Shown: one piece after another, positions 22,465 to 35,054 of the stretch
Layout: the number at the start of each line of letters is the position of its first letter
Position numbering within the stretch: position 1 is the stretch's first letter
NCBI GenBank assembly: GCA_012845835.1
Contig: JABAKD010000022.1
Coordinates: 14,119,718-14,183,717, forward strand
Direction: 5' to 3'
Source: Undaria pinnatifida
Taxonomy: Eukaryota; Sar; Phaeophyceae; Laminariales; Alariaceae
DNA length: 64,000 nucleotides
Position numbers and translations under genes: made by a program
The notes under the pieces: generated by a model
Told to the model about the DNA's origin: nothing
What the model saw: only the letters and a program-made list of their open reading frames with translations
The model's database searches: none

Positions 22465-23752
22465 CAGTGCAGGACGGGCTGTTATTTAAATCGTACCTTC
22501 CGGGATATCTTCGAAAACGAAGCACCTTCCGCGATCAATTTGTAGTACCAGAGGCCCTTGTTGGATAAGTTCTGCACGCCTACCACGATCACGTTCTATC
22601 CGGAGGACACCTCGCATCTCGCCTGACTTATGAAAAGATCCGCCAGAAATATTGGTGGCCCACCATCAGCCGCGACGTACGAGAGTGGTGCGAAAATGCC
22701 AAGCTTGTCAACGACGAAAAACAGCACACAACAGACCCAAACTTCCGACGGGCCATTTACCTGTCGAGCGGCCATTTCAACGAATATCGGTTGACTTAGT
22801 AGAGTTCAAATCGGTATCAACTTCAGCCGCAGGAATCGAATGTAAATACGTTCTCTCCATAGTGGACTACCTGACGAGGTTTGCGGTACTGCTGCCGGTA
22901 CGTAATAAAACTGCCGAAACAGTAGCCAACGCCATAATCGAGAGAATAATCAGCATTTTCGGCCAACCAGAAACCTTGCATAGTGACCAAGGCCCCGAAC
23001 TCGAGAATAAGGTGATATACCAGCTGCAACAAATACTCGGATACAAAAAGACCCGCACAACGCCGTACCGGCCGCAGGGTAATTCAGTGTCCGAGCGGGT
23101 GCACTCAACGATGCACAGCATGCTAGCAATGCACAGTGCAATCGATCAAAGCAACTGGGCCACTCTCTTACCGTTTGTACAGCTAGCACACAACCCTAGT
23201 TTTAGTGCAACGATGCATGATACACCATTCTTCCTAATGTTCGGACGACAACCCCGACTCCCAGTCGATATAATCCTCGGTATTCCTCATGTAGGAAGAA
23301 CAGCAGACACCGAGGAATTGGCACAAAACACACGGGACAAATTGCAAATCGTTTTTGAGCTCGCACGCCGAAACTTAACCGAGCGGGCAGACAAACAGGT
23401 AGAACAGAATAGCAAACTTAAGCCGTACCCAGGGTTCAAACCTGGACAGGAAGTACTCGTGTACAGACCCTACCAGGATTCGGATAGGTCCAACCCCAAA
23501 CTGCTATTACCATGGCGAGGACCGTATGTCGTCTGCTCACAATTATCACCAGTGGTGCAAAGAGTACGACTCACGAACGACACTCGACAGGTGTCAGTCC
23601 ACCTCGCCCATATAAAGCCCTACCATCAACGGGAGACACCACTCACACCTCAATTTGAGAAGCTGGCAGAACTGTTTTTAGCGGAGCCTATTCCCTACCC
23701 GTGTTGGACCATTCAGACGCAGCTCAACCCAAAATTGAGTCCTACTTCGTAG
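22465..23752 (+). CDS. Ty3/gypsy integrase (zinc-binding N-terminus, D-D-35-E core, GPY/F-like C-terminus)
   Basis: The H-x-x-x-H...C-x-x-C zinc module (HDHVLSGGHLASRL, KYWWPTISRDVREWC, then CQACQRRK) is readable across a frame change near 22697, and an in-frame stop occurs at 22567. The core from 22652 to 23752 is one open frame of 366 codons. Counting from 22652, D48 (SVDLVEF), D112 (HSDQGPELEN) and E148 (GNSVSERVH) form the catalytic triad, with 35 residues between D112 and E148. WRGPYVV at about 288-294 is the GPY/F-type motif. The frame ends at 23752. The core appears undamaged, whereas the upstream pol parts are broken. Confidence 0.9.
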
Positions 23753-25126
23753 ACAGGGTAGTGATCATAAACGGGGACCTGGCAGATCAAGCCCTCACAA
23801 CCACGAGTACCGCCCAAGACTCCGAGGATACGCCCCTGAATCCGACCTCGAGTATCGCGCGGACGAAATACCCCAATGTCACGAATTGGTCGCCGCACAC
23901 CGAGCCCAAAAGCGTTTGCAACTCGCGATAACCCCACCTTCATCGCCCCCCCTCCCTTCTCTCGGGAAACGAAAGCGTACAGTAGGCGGGGACGAGCACG
24001 ACCTGAGACAGCGCAAATAGATTCTCAGATGCTCCGCGGCGTAACCGAATAATGAACAAGCTGGAAAACACAGTTGACTCAGCTGTAGGCACAAGAGTCA
24101 ACAACGGTGATGAGAGTAGCACCAGCAGACATGGCAGTACACATTCGTGTCTACTATGATCTGACGGGCACTCTACCCGGCATTTCGGTGGGAATAGCCG
24201 GGGGCAAAGAGACGTTAAGAAAATTGTTGTACCCAACGGGGAGAGGCTGTAACAAGCGTGACACTTCATGCCCGTGCCCGACAATCCGTTCCAAAAGCTG
24301 ACCCTCAGGGGACAGGCCGGGTCGACATACACACGCATCCGTATACAACGGCAGCTTGCGCTGCCGGGGTTGTAACGAAGACCACTGATAGGGACAGCTT
24401 ATACGCTATACCTACAATGGGACCGCAAGGGTGCGCCAGCTAGCGTTGGGCTGCGAAAGCAACTGAGTTAAATCGACACACGACGCGTATGAAAATACGT
24501 GGAAGTGTGGTGAGCTAAAGCTTTATTTTTTCTCATCCGCCGGAGGATAAAAAAAAAAAAAAAATCCGTTCCAAACGGGACAAAACCGCAACACCACCGT
24601 CAAGCCACAAACATAATTGTTCGAACACTAAACACACACGGGGAATGAGACCCACGCGACTCCACCCCGCCTAAAACAAAGTCACGCTTTGATGCACCTA
24701 GATCAACTGAGCGGACTCCGAGTGAAAATATCTAGGCGGACCCGCCCACAAAAGAGAAATCACGAAACAATTTCGCTGCCCGTGGTTCCCAGAACAGCAA
24801 CCACGAGGGGCGCACCAGTACGTGTGGTCACACGGAATACGTGCGTTGAGATAATATTTGGAAACCCCATACAAGTCCAGTATACGCTGTCAGCATGCAA
24901 GCTCGAAAATGTAAACATCTTCGCTGGCCCGGTGTTTCACACCCGTGTTTACTAAACACGTCAGTTATAAGGAGTGGATACACGCATATCACAGCTGCTG
25001 CGCCTCGATCCGATAAATCGAAACCCCGTTTTCTAAAATTGTCACCCTCCCGATGAACGCGACAATACCATCCTTATCTAAGATTGGCTTGCAGCGAATA
25101 CAGAGGGGGGTGATGTGGAAGACATG
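23753..25126 (+). mobile_element. 3' internal region of the Ty3/gypsy element, non-coding
   Basis: No domain was recognised between the integrase stop and the right LTR-like segment. It contains an inserted family C repeat (24396-24563) whose A15 run might be mistaken for a tail of the element. Confidence 0.5.
24396..24563 (-). mobile_element. Dispersed repeat family C, copy 1
   Basis: Reverse complement of 42640-42822: shared AGCTTAYRCTATACCTA, TAGCGTTGGGCTGCGAAAGC, AATCGACACACGACGCGTAT, AATACGTGGAAGTGTGGTGA, CATCCGCCGGAGG and a run of 15 A. It lies inside the gypsy element. Confidence 0.85.
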
Positions 25127-25530
25127 GTCGCAGATACCTATCGCAGGTCCCGTGCACGCATGCGCGAGAGGACACGCCACCGGTCAGGCAATACGCGATC
25201 CCGGGTCGCGAGCGGTGTCACCCGTCATAGACGGCGTTGACCCGTCCCCGGAAGGTCAGCCACCGAAGGGTGATCCCGCCACATGACGAGAGGGCATAAG
25301 CGCACCGTAACTCTAACTTTAGCGTGTCCCTGCTACATCCAAGAAAGAAAGGTTTCAGCGTGCGTCCGCTGTGAAGACGATCGTCAATGGACCTCAGCAC
25401 CGCGACACCCTCCGCTTCGACTTCAGCTCTGCGACGCTCTCTCCGCTCCGATGCCAGCTACGAGACGAGCACCAGACCTCGGGACCGCCCTCTCCACTCC
25501 GACACCAGGACCCCGTGAGAGGCCAGGCTC
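25127..25530 (+). repeat. Probable 3' LTR of the Ty3/gypsy element (minimal shared segment)
   Basis: About 400 bp matching 17832-18262 with scattered substitutions, so insertion is not recent. Similarity stops at about 25530, after CCCCGTGAGAGGCCAGGCTCC. Confidence 0.6.
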
Positions 25531-26151
25531 CATACCACAGCCTTTTAATTTTCGACCGACTCTCAACGATGGGAACAACATCACGTAGCGTCCATAGAAC
25601 GACGCGCGTTCATATTCCTTCATATTTCGGATTCCTTTAAGAGATTTGGATACAGTACCGGCTACGATTTAAGAGAAAATGATCAAGAGAAGGTACCGAT
25701 TTAAGAGAATCAAACTGGCATGTCACGACCACAATCGCTTTAAGAAATAATTGGTCTCATGTCGGAGATTTTCTCTTAGATCGGGTTATCTCTACAAGAG
25801 GTGCGAAAATAGAGCGCAGAAAAATAACACGTGAACAAATGCTAGAGATTCTTGTCAACGTGTTGTCACACGAAATGTGATTTCTTTCCCAGCACGGGTA
25901 CCAAGATGCTTGAGGTGGGTCCATGTTGCTCGGCAACCAACAAACTGAACAGCAGTGAGTTGAACTAGCTCAGGATGCGCACGCGGACTGCGTTGTGTTA
26001 CAAGAATGATACGCTTTCTATATACTATGCGGCAGTTAGTTGGGACGAGAGTGTCCATCTTCCATGGCCGCCCGTATTGGCCACGATATAAGAGATATTC
26101 TCTTATATCGAGATACGGATTAAAACAATTTCTCTTGTATCGTTGCCAATA
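25531..26151. other. No gene; recurrent TTAAGAGA motifs and a perfect palindrome
   Basis: GATTTAAGAGA-like motifs occur at about 25638, 25667 and 25698, and complementary TCTCTT forms near 25770. A 27-bp palindrome (12-bp arms CGATATAAGAGA, 3-base centre TAT) is at 26084-26110. This looks like the debris of a foldback element. Confidence 0.6.
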
Positions 26152-27238
26152 CAGTGTGTGTGTTCTTCACATTAAACCGTTCTTCTACTCGTCGACATCC
26201 AGCACACCCAGTGTCCGTACTGATTCTTCACCCTAGAAAGATCAGCTCTGTGGTCACAAGCCACGACACAGAGATAATGCATCGTAATGCATTCGACAAC
26301 GCAATGTCATGCCCTAGTACTGGGTACGACAGGCACAACATACATACGTCAGCAACAGAAATACATTGGAAGAGAGAAATACGAAATAAACAAAAACAAA
26401 AACAAAAACAAAAACAAAAAACAAAAAACAAAATAAGAAAACAAATAAAAACAAAGATAAAAATAAAACAAAAAATGAAACAAACAAAATGAAGGGGAAA
26501 TCGAAGAAACAACCCAACCGCAAAGGAGAGCCAAAGCTCGGAAAAGAAACATAATAAAATGAAATAAAATAAAGTAAAGTAAAACCAAAATAAGATAATC
26601 CGAACACGAGCCAAAAACCTGGACACGCAAGGAGGGAACAAAGGGGAAAAAAAAAAATACCCCAGAGAAAGACGAAAAGTGCTATGTACCTACTAGTCGG
26701 CCTGGTACCTTGCTACCCTGTCTGCCATCTCCTTCCTGCCTTCGTCCACCGCGGTCTCCCTTCTATTCCTCCTGTTGCCCCCCCTGCCCCCATTCCCTTG
26801 GACGGCTTTCCTTCTACTCCTCCTGTTTCCCCCCCACCCCCCTTTGTGTTCTTCTCATTAAACCAAAATACCTTGTAAAAGAGAGAAACAACGAAAGAAA
26901 CCAAGACAAAATAAATAAAAAGGGGAGCCAAAGCACGGGAGATAGAAACATACCCCGAGCATGAGCCAAAATGGACATGCAAGGGGGAAAGAAAGGGAAA
27001 AAATACCCCGGAAAAAAGAAACAAGTAGAAGAAAGAAGACTGGGAGGGCCAAATAAAACAGGCTCGTCACCTACCCACCATGCAAGACTCCCTTCATAAG
27101 GATAAGAAGGGGAAAGAAAAAAAATAAAATAAAATAAAATAAATAAATTCACGGAAAAATCAAAGTACCAAGACATCACATTCCGAGCAGCCGCAGCAGT
27201 TGGCGGTACGAGTGGCATAGATAGAAAGGTTCCACCTA

Positions 27239-28948
27239 CTAGTCGGCCTGGTACCTTGCTACCCTGTCTGCGGTCTCCTTCCTACTTTCATCTACCGCGG
27301 TTTCCCTTCTACTCCTCCTGTCCCCCCCCCTGCCCCCATACCCTTGGGCGGTGTTCCTTCTACCCCTCCTGCTGCCCCCCCTCCCCCCGTTCCCTTCGAC
27401 ACCACCCACGGCGGATGCGCGGCGCTGTCTACTCAGCTTTGCCTCATCCTCGTGCCACCTGCCCATGAACCGTTCAGCTGCTTCGAGGACCCCCCGGTAC
27501 CACTTGCCCACCTTTTTTGCTGCAGTGGGCCACAGCGCGGTCCCAACTCCAAAAACTAAGGGGGAGTGTTCCGTTGATCCCTCGTTGGCTTTGAACACCC
27601 TAAGGTCCTCAGCTATGGCTCTAGGCCAAGTCTTAAGTTGTCCGCCTGGTTTCGGGTTCTCCCCACCAGCGATCGTCCCGAACATCAACCGACGGGGCAG
27701 TCGCCCCTTGTGTTGTCGCACCAGGGCCCCGGCAAAGAAGAGCCGCCGTTTACGGATGGTCGTTTCGATGCTCTCGCATCGTGTCATCCTGAGGGCCTTC
27801 GTGTACGAGAGGGTGGTGTGGTCGGTGCGTAATCGGCGCTGGAAGCCAATGACTCGCAAAAGGACTTCGTGGTGGGCTGATCGGAGCTTGGCGAAGTGGT
27901 CCGCATTGAGGGTCCACGTCACACACCCGTACAGCAGGGTCTCAATGACCTCGGCCTTCAGCATGCGGACTTTCAGACTAAGCGGGGCGGTCGTCCTGTC
28001 ATACAATTCCGGGCCAAACCGTTTGAGGCATGCCCGCATGAGACGGATCCGTCGTTCGATTTCGAGCGAGAGGTCAGCGCTTTCGTGGATAATGCCGCCT
28101 AGGTATAAAAACTGGGTCGTCTGTTTATACCTCTGGCCTGATGCTTCGATCGCGAGCGGTGGGGCGAGGGATGTCTGGTCCGGTGTTCGTAGCAGCATCG
28201 TCTCCGTCTTCTTTTCCGATACCGTGAGGCCTGCTGCTTCGAAGACAGTCACGATGACTGTCATCATTTTAGCAAGGCCTTCCGCCGACTTCGAAACAAT
28301 TCCTGCGTCATCTGCGTACAACATGCCCCACACAGCCCTTTGCACGCATGCCAACGGTTCCTCTTTTCCGACTGCACTGCCCTCTTCGAGGTGAACCAAA
28401 TCCCTTACGATGCTTTCGTCTTTGCTGAAGCGTACCAGCACGACGTGTATCGCAGCAGCGAAGAACACGTTGAACAGTAACGGTGATAGCACGCAGCCTT
28501 GCCGCAGCCCCTGGGTGACATTAAACCAATCCGAGTGCTCGCCGTCATCCGCACGCACGCGAGCCCGCATGCCTTCGTGGAAGTTGCGGATAACTGTAAG
28601 CATCTTGGTTGGTACGCCAAGGCGTGTGAGTATCTCCCACAACAGTTCCCGGTCGACAGAGTCGTACGCTTTCTGCAGATCGATGAAGCACATGTACAGG
28701 GGGATTTTCCTCTGTCGTCCGAGCTCTTGCAACCGGCGCACGACAAACAGCATGTCGACCGTCGACCGTGCGGGACGGAAGCCGCACTGTTCTTCAGGAA
28801 GTATTTCCTCGGCCTCGCAGTAGTTGCTAAGGCGGGACGCAACGATTTTCAACAATATTTTGCCTGCGTGGGCAACAAGCGAGATCCCTCTGTAATTGTT
28901 GCAATCAGTTCGATCCTTTTTTTTTGTGAAGGGTCTTGATGATAGCAT
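27239..28948 (-). CDS. LINE family 1 ORF continued: reverse transcriptase and C-terminal domain
   Basis: 569 codons, in the -1/+2 frame relative to the endonuclease frame. RT motifs in order: [18 protein letters not shown] (18-36), [20 protein letters not shown] (88-107, first catalytic D90), [19 protein letters not shown] (145-163), [12 protein letters not shown] (208-219, catalytic D213 and D214), and a thumb region with FLYLGGII. The C-terminal part ([29 protein letters not shown]) is shared with LINE family 2. The tail is Gly/Arg-rich. The first residues before [10 protein letters not shown] are probably not a true start; the protein is most likely translated as one chain if the A9 run is ever slipped, or is mutated by one base. 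Confidence 0.9.
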   Translation of the reverse strand: MLSSRPFTKKKDRTDCNNYRGISLVAHAGKILLKIVASRLSNYCEAEEILPEEQCGFRPARSTVDMLFVVRRLQELGRQRKIPLYMCFIDLQKAYDSVDRELLWEILTRLGVPTKMLTVIRNFHEGMRARVRADDGEHSDWFNVTQGLRQGCVLSPLLFNVFFAAAIHVVLVRFSKDESIVRDLVHLEEGSAVGKEEPLACVQRAVWGMLYADDAGIVSKSAEGLAKMMTVIVTVFEAAGLTVSEKKTETMLLRTPDQTSLAPPLAIEASGQRYKQTTQFLYLGGIIHESADLSLEIERRIRLMRACLKRFGPELYDRTTAPLSLKVRMLKAEVIETLLYGCVTWTLNADHFAKLRSAHHEVLLRVIGFQRRLRTDHTTLSYTKALRMTRCESIETTIRKRRLFFAGALVRQHKGRLPRRLMFGTIAGGENPKPGGQLKTWPRAIAEDLRVFKANEGSTEHSPLVFGVGTALWPTAAKKVGKWYRGVLEAAERFMGRWHEDEAKLSRQRRASAVGGVEGNGGRGGSRRGRRNTAQGYGGRGGDRRSRRETAVDESRKETADRVARYQAD

Positions 28949-30980
28949 CTTTCCATTGCTGGGGGACTTCGCCCGTTACCCACACGTTGACAAGGATATT
29001 GTGAAAACACTGGACGAAAGCGGGGTGGTCAAGTTTTAGTAGTTCGACCGGGAGACCGTCTGGTCCAACGGCTTTCCAATTTGACATGCCCTTAATCGCA
29101 TCCATCATCTCGTCCATGGATGGTTCATCTCCAAGCGATAGTTTAAGCGGTCGCGGTGGCAAGAGGTCGATGATCGTGGGATCGAGTTTCAGCGATTTCG
29201 TGTTCAAGAGTTTGTGGTAGTGCCCCGCCCATCGTTCACGAATTCGCGCTTGATCCCGCAACAACGTGCCATCCTCGTCCATAATAAACTGCTCGCTCCT
29301 CGCTTTTGTACCTTGCAATCCCACCGTACTCTTCAGGTGCTTGTAGAACCCTCGTTGATCGTTACTCGCTAGGAGTCTCTCGGTTTCGGCGAGGTACTCT
29401 TCAAAGTACGCTTGTACTCCTGCGGCAACCACTTCCTGCAGATTCGCACACGCAGATCTCAATTTCTTCCACGCTACACTATCTCGGGGGTTGGCACGCA
29501 AGAACTGTCTCGCATCCTCCCTCGCTGTCCATGCTACTCTGAAAGCGGCCGAAGTTTCGGCAGGCTCGCACCAACCATGCCGGCGGTGGCGACGTGGTGG
29601 AGGTGGCACCTCTTTCTCTACAGCATCGATGATAGTCGTGGTGAAAAACTCAACCATGCCAGACGTGTTACGGGGCTGGATAGGTTGGTTGAGAGTGGAA
29701 ACAACCCTCGCGATTACTCGTTGGCGACGCTTTCCGTCGGATAAAAAAAGCTGCCTGTCGAATTCTCGGCGTTTTGGGGGTTTCAGCATTTTTCTGTTGC
29801 ACGAAAAGTGACCACTAAGTCGGACCTTGATGTACACAATGTTGTGGTCTGAATCGGCCTTAGCTGGTGGCGGAGGCTGTGGGATGACTTTAACATCATG
29901 TACTCTAGGTCGATGGGCTTGGCGGGTTAGGATGTAGTCCATCCTCTTACGGTCATTCGGGCTGGTGCCGTTGTACGTATGCGATATCCCACCCTTGCGC
30001 GTGCTGAAGAATGTGTTGGTGAGAGCTAGCTTGCAATTGGTAGCGAACGACAAAAGTCGTTTGCCATTATCGCTACGAGCATCTCGTCCGTATGCTCCAA
30101 GCACCCTACTTTCATCATCACCGCACCCTTCCATCCTCTGCCCAGTTCGCGCGTTAGCATCCATCAGTACAAACAAACACTCTTTAGTGGGGATCTGTTC
30201 AACCAGGTCCTCCAGCTTTTGCCAGAAAATACCTTTCAGCTTGGTGTCTTTGGTACAATCAGTTGGGGCGTACGCAACGACGAAATTAACAGCATCGCAT
30301 CGACCATCCAACTCAAAGCGCATAGACATAAGCCGTTCGTCAATGAACTGCTGGGTGAACCTAGACTTACGGCATATTGAGTCCTTAACTGCTAGACCTA
30401 CTCCGTACAGCCCTTGCCTCGCTGCTGTTTTTTCCTGACCTGAGCAAAAAACTTGGTATCCAGCTGCACTGAATCTCGTGTTGCCGGGCCGTCGAGTTTC
30501 CTGCAGGCCAATGAAGTCACAGCCGAGTTGCTGGCCTTTCGCCAGTACACGCTCGTCATGCCCATACCCGTTCTTCCCCTTTACGGCCAGGGTACGCACG
30601 TTGTAGGTCGCTACCGCCACAAGTGCCGCCTTCCGTCTCTTACGAGTCTCGCGTGCTGCTTTCTCGGCCAGCCGACGAGAGGCTCGTCCCCTCCTCCGTT
30701 TCTGTTTCTGTTGTTTCTTTTTTCTCTCTATTAATGTGATGATTGTGGCTCTCCGTTTCGTAGCCCGGTTCGCGCCTTGGTTTCCGCTGGCTGGGTGCAG
30801 CCGTCCCAGCCAACGCCGACACTCCCATCCTTCCTGTCGTGCATGCGTACCCACGCGGTGGCCAGCCTCTCCACTCCCCAAGCTGCCCACGCTGCGCTCT
30901 CTGCTGTGGTGATGTACCCGTCCTGCCCCGGGGATGAACTCCTCGGCGTCGGGGTTAAAAAGAAAACCCATCACCACCAC
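28905..30980 (-). CDS. LINE family 1 ORF: AP-type endonuclease and start of reverse transcriptase
   Basis: 691 codons. Residues 80-118 are very basic ([15 protein letters not shown]). The endonuclease/exonuclease/phosphatase domain covers about 122-390: N127 in YNVRT, E161 in GLQET, D274 and N276 in LMDANAR, D348 in RMDYI, and S377-D378-H379. This domain nicks target DNA for target-primed reverse transcription. A linker follows, and the RT N-terminus ([32 protein letters not shown]) is reached before the frame ends at 28905. The next frame begins at 28948 and overlaps it by 44 bp; the shift is in a run of nine A. Another in-frame ATG may be used; the 30980 start is conserved in the second copy (48053). 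Confidence 0.9.
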   Translation of the reverse strand: MVVMGFLFNPDAEEFIPGAGRVHHHSRERSVGSLGSGEAGHRVGTHARQEGWECRRWLGRLHPASGNQGANRATKRRATIITLIERKKKQQKQKRRRGRASRRLAEKAARETRKRRKAALVAVATYNVRTLAVKGKNGYGHDERVLAKGQQLGCDFIGLQETRRPGNTRFSAAGYQVFCSGQEKTAARQGLYGVGLAVKDSICRKSRFTQQFIDERLMSMRFELDGRCDAVNFVVAYAPTDCTKDTKLKGIFWQKLEDLVEQIPTKECLFVLMDANARTGQRMEGCGDDESRVLGAYGRDARSDNGKRLLSFATNCKLALTNTFFSTRKGGISHTYNGTSPNDRKRMDYILTRQAHRPRVHDVKVIPQPPPPAKADSDHNIVYIKVRLSGHFSCNRKMLKPPKRREFDRQLFLSDGKRRQRVIARVVSTLNQPIQPRNTSGMVEFFTTTIIDAVEKEVPPPPRRHRRHGWCEPAETSAAFRVAWTAREDARQFLRANPRDSVAWKKLRSACANLQEVVAAGVQAYFEEYLAETERLLASNDQRGFYKHLKSTVGLQGTKARSEQFIMDEDGTLLRDQARIRERWAGHYHKLLNTKSLKLDPTIIDLLPPRPLKLSLGDEPSMDEMMDAIKGMSNWKAVGPDGLPVELLKLDHPAFVQCFHNILVNVWVTGEVPQQWKDAIIKTLHKKKGSN

Positions 30981-31147
30981 CCCACGCGGTCCTTAGAGTG
31001 AGCAGTTCACTAGCCAGACCGCGCAAGGTTCCCTCTCTACCCAGCCCGAGGCTCGATGCCCGTGTGACTGCCGCTAGACCGCTGCAGGTCCTCGCGGGCT
31101 TCCTCGGCCCACCCCAAGGACGGGGCAGGCCGAAGGCAGTATTGGGA

Positions 31148-31258
31148 GGTTGTGGTTGTGGTTGTGGTTGTGGTTGCGGTTGTGGTGGTCGTTGTGGTTG
31201 TGGTGGTTGTGGTTGTGGTTGTGGTTGTGGTGGTTGTTGTGGTCGTGGTGGTGGTTGT
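31148..31258. repeat. GGTTGT-type microsatellite
   Basis: GGTTGTGGTTGTGG repeats with GGTGGTTGT variants. They fill the gap between the 5' end of LINE family 1 and the fragment of LINE family 3. Confidence 0.9.
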
Positions 31259-31261
31259 GCA

Positions 31262-32560
31262 CGCAGTCACCATCACCGTCATCATCCTCTCCAGCCCTTT
31301 TTTTGATGATCGCGCTACGATGCCTGCATCGTCTGCGTACAGAATACCCAACAATCTCTGCACCTCCTCCTCCCACGCCCGCCCGTCGACGTTGCCTGTG
31401 CGTGAAGCGCCCTTCTTCTCGTCTTTCTCCTTCTTTCGTTGTAGCTGCACTACGATGTCCGTGATGGCCGCATCAACGAGAAAGCGTTCCACGGCCACAC
31501 GCAGTATTGCCGCGCGGAAAACATGTTGAACAGCAGTGGCGCGAGCACGCGTCCTTGCCTGAGACGTTGCCCTACGTCGAACTTATCCGAGCACTCTCCA
31601 TCATCCAACCTCACGCATGCTTACACGCCGTCGTCGTGGAATTGGCGGAGGACGACGAGCATTCTCGGTGGCACGCCAAAACGAGCAAGGACGTCCCACA
31701 GAAGGATTCGGTCGACGGAGTCATATGCTTTAATAAGGTCGATAAAGCACAAGTACAAGGGGGTGTCCTTCTTCCGCGTCATTTCCTGCAGTCGTCGTAC
31801 TACGAACATCATGTCAACCATCGATCGTTAGGATCTGAACCCACACTGTTCCTCCGGCAGAATGTTCTCGCGTTCGCAATAGTCACTCAGGCGACCCGCG
31901 ATCTTTCATGTTGTGAAGCACCTTGATCGTTGCATGTTCCCATTGTTGCGGCACGCCACCTCCCCTTCACACAGCGATGATGATATCGTGGAACTTTCCA
32001 AGCGTGTCCAATTCTCTTACGTACGTCGGCTGAGTCTTCAAAAGCTCGGCCGGGAGACCATCGGGCCTTACCGCCTTTCGGTTCGCCAACGCACGGATCG
32101 CCTCTTGCTCTCCTTTGTACCTAGACGGGACATCGTCAGTGGTCTACACGGGGGCTATTGCTCAAGCTCGTCCACAATGCCCGGGTCAAGGGTCGGCGAC
32201 TTAGTCCTACGCAATTTATGAAACCACCTTACCCACCGCTCGCGGATGAGGGCATTTTCCCGCAGCAATCGACGTTCCTCGTCCTTAATGCACTGCGAGC
32301 TAAACGTCTTCTTCCTTTCCACATCCCCCCCCTTCAGGTCTTTGTAAAAACCAAACTGATCACCTTCTCAGATACGCCCATCGGGTAGGTGAATGTGTGA
32401 TCAGGTCTTTTCTGCTTTAAAACGTCTCAAGACATCCTGGTACACGCCTTTCGAGGTTCCGGAGGCGTTTACACGCAGTTCGTACCATGGGGTTTACGCT
32501 TATACTTCGAAGTATTCGTGCATTTGTCGCAATTGCTTCGCCTCCGGCGGCTCTCTGAGG
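31262..32560 (-). pseudogene. LINE family 3 reverse transcriptase fragment
   Basis: Minus-strand frames, interrupted many times, show [53 protein letters not shown], then [20 protein letters not shown] and MMTVMVTA, all close to the LINE family 1 RT but clearly diverged. The fragment is cut off at the GGTTGT array. Endonuclease and C-terminal parts were not recognised. Confidence 0.8.
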
Positions 32561-33299
32561 GCGCCTAACCCGAACCCTAACGCTAACTCTAATACCTAAT
32601 AATTCATGCCCTGCTACGCATACATACGCATGTCAGACTCAAGCAAAAGAACAAAAACAAGAAAAATACAATAAACTACAGAAAATAAAATAAAGTTGAG
32701 CAAAAAAAAAAATTAGAGTGTTTGCGAAAATACGTTTCTAAAAATTTACTTGCCTTCCGCTAAAAAAAGTGAATTTCCTTCCCACCGAGTTTTTGGTGTG
32801 TTTGCGCTAGCGGTAAACAAAATCCTGCAGGCGACGCCTCCGAAATTTAGTAGGGAAACGGGGATGTGCGCGATTGTAATATACGTACGAGTACAGCAGC
32901 AGCAGTACGAGTACTCGTAGTATTATAGATATAATTACATTTGTCCTCGAAATTTTTTTAAACCTTATTCACTTGGTTAATGGGACCTGCTTCGCTCTCA
33001 GCGCTCCCCCTTGGAACACGCCTGCCTAAACCCCCCTCTCGGAGAACCTTCCCGGCATTCTTCGCGTTCCTTACTTTCTTCGCTTTCTTCGTTTCCTTTT
33101 TTCCCGTTTGTCTCTTTATTTTTTTCATTCCGATACTTTATCCAACGTATGATCTACGATTTTAGGGTGTTTATTTTCGTTTTTACCAACGCATGATCTA
33201 CGACTCTACGACGCATCTACGGCGCAAAGTCGTGAGATGTTGAAGTTGACTGCCGGCTTTTTAGTGTTCTACAAGTAGGCACCTACTTTCAGCTCCCTA
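32561..33299. other. No gene; telomere-like stretch and left inverted-repeat arm
   Basis: CCTAACCCGAACCCTAACGC occurs at about 32567. From 32714, AGAGTGTTTGCGAAAATACG mirrors 36385-36432. GTACGAGTACAGCAGCAGC near 32884 is a small mixed palindrome/CAG run. Confidence 0.55.
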
Positions 33300-35054
33300 C
33301 GCTGGCCACCTGTCGCCGTGGCGCTTCCCCACCACGTTACAACTCGGAGAGCGAGAAGCATGTCGTCTTCAAGCATCTATCGTAGCTCTCCTGCTGAAAA
33401 GCCGAAGCCCACCAACCAAAGCCAAGGAGGGGGAGGTGGTGGAGGCTCTGCCGGTGGCGGTGGTACTGCTGCACTGCTGTTCTCCTGTATGTAGTAAAAG
33501 TTTGGTCGGTGGGTGGGTGGAGGGTGCACTGCGTCGTCCGTGGTGGGTGGGTGGGCCGTTCTGTACGTGGGAAAGCCGAAGCTCACCAACCAAAGCCAAG
33601 GAGGGGGAGGTGGTGGAGGCTCTGCCGGTGGCGGTGGTACTGCTGCACTGCTATTCTCCTGTATGTAGTAAAAGTTTGGTCGGTGGGTGGGTGGAGGGTG
33701 CACTGCGTCGTCCGTGGTGGGTGGGTGGGCCGTTCTGTACGTGGGAGTCTTTTTTTCTGTTTCCTGTTTCATAAGAACCAACCAACTAACTGCGCCCCGC
33801 GTACCAGGTGTATATTTTGTTCGACGAATTCTATTTATACGTCCCACGCCCATAAATAAACGCCAGTAAGCTAGCAGCTGGTTACGCTGGCCACCTGTCG
33901 CCGTGGCGCTTCCCCACCACTTTACAACTCGGAGAGCGAGAAGCATGTCGTCTTCAAGCATCTATCGTAGCTCTCCTGCTGAAAAGCCGAAGCCCACCAA
34001 CCAAAGCCAAGGAGGGGGAGGTGGTGGAGGCTCTGCCGGTGGCGGTGGTACTGCTGCACTGCTGTTCTCCTGTATGTAGTAAAAGTTTGGTCGGTGGGTG
34101 GGTGGAGGGTGCACTGCGTCGTTCGTGGTGGGTGGGTGGGCCGTTCTGTACGTGGGAAAGCCGAAGCCCACCAACCAAAGCCAAGGAGGGGGAGGTGGTG
34201 GAGGCTCTGCCGGTGGCGGTGGTACTGCTGCACTGCTATTCTCCTGTATGTAGTAAAAGTTTGGTCGGTGGGTGGGTGGAGGGTGCACTGCGTCGTCCGT
34301 GGTGGGTGGGTGGGCCGTTCTGTACGTGGGAGTCTTTTTTTCTGTTTCCTGTTTCATAAGAACCAACCAACTAACTGCGCCCCGCGTACCAGGTGTATAT
34401 TTTGTTCGACGAATTCTATTTATACGTCCCACGCCCATAAATAAACGCCAGTAAGCTAGCAGCTGGTTACGCTGGCCACCTGTCGCCGTGGCGCTTCCCC
34501 ACCACTTTACAACTCGGAGAGCGAGAAGCATGTCGTCTTCAAGCATCTATCGTAGCTCTCCTGCTGAAAAGCCGAAGCCCACCAACCAAAGCCAAGGAGG
34601 GGGAGGTGGTGGAGGCTTTGCCGGTGGCGGTGGTACTGCTGCACAGCTGTTCTCCTGTATGTAGTAAAAGTTTGGTCGGTGGGTGGGTGGAGGGTGCACT
34701 GCGTCGTCCGTGGTGGGTGGGTGGGCCGTTATGTACGTGGGAAAGCCGAAGCTCACCAACCAAAGCCAAGGAGGGGGAGGTGGTGGAGGCTCTGCCGGTG
34801 GCGGTGGTACTGCTGCACTGCTATTCTCCTGTATGTAGTAAAAGTTTGGTCGGTGGGTGGGTGGAGGGTGCACTGCGTCGTCCGTGGTGGGTGGGTGGGC
34901 CGTTCTGTACGTGGGAGTCTTTTTTTCTGTTTCCTGTTTCATAAGAACCAACCAACTAACTGCGCCCCGCGTACCAGGTGTATATTTTGTTCGACGAATT
35001 CTATTTATACGTCCCACGCCCATAAATAAACGCCAGTAAGCTAGCAGCTGGTTA
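33300..35054. repeat. Tandem triplication, 585 bp x 3.0
   Basis: Units start at about 33301, 33886 and 34471 (GCTGGCCACCTGTCGCCGTG), spaced exactly 585 bp, and differ by only a few substitutions. Each unit has a nested 174-bp direct duplication (from GCCGAAGCYCACCAACCAAA at 33401 and 33575). The array ends within GCTAGCAGCTGGTTA at 35054, so it has almost exactly three full units. Confidence 0.97.

Larger units (their letters stand above)
26152..31136 (-). mobile_element. LINE family 1, near full-length copy
   Basis: A non-LTR retrotransposon on the minus strand: 5' end at about 31136 (identity with the second copy stops there and at about 48210), endonuclease and RT reading frame 30980-27239, 3' untranslated region with A-rich DNA and a CAAAAA array, 3' end AATGTGAAGAACACACAC at 26152. 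Two other 3' ends with the same CA-type tail occur at 44243 and 46808. A segment of the 3' region (26690-26860) repeats the end of the RT frame (27235-27400). Confidence 0.9.

Noticed and set aside
27351-28394. 347-codon plus-strand frame
   Set aside because: Antisense shadow of the LINE 1 RT frame, with no motif of its own.
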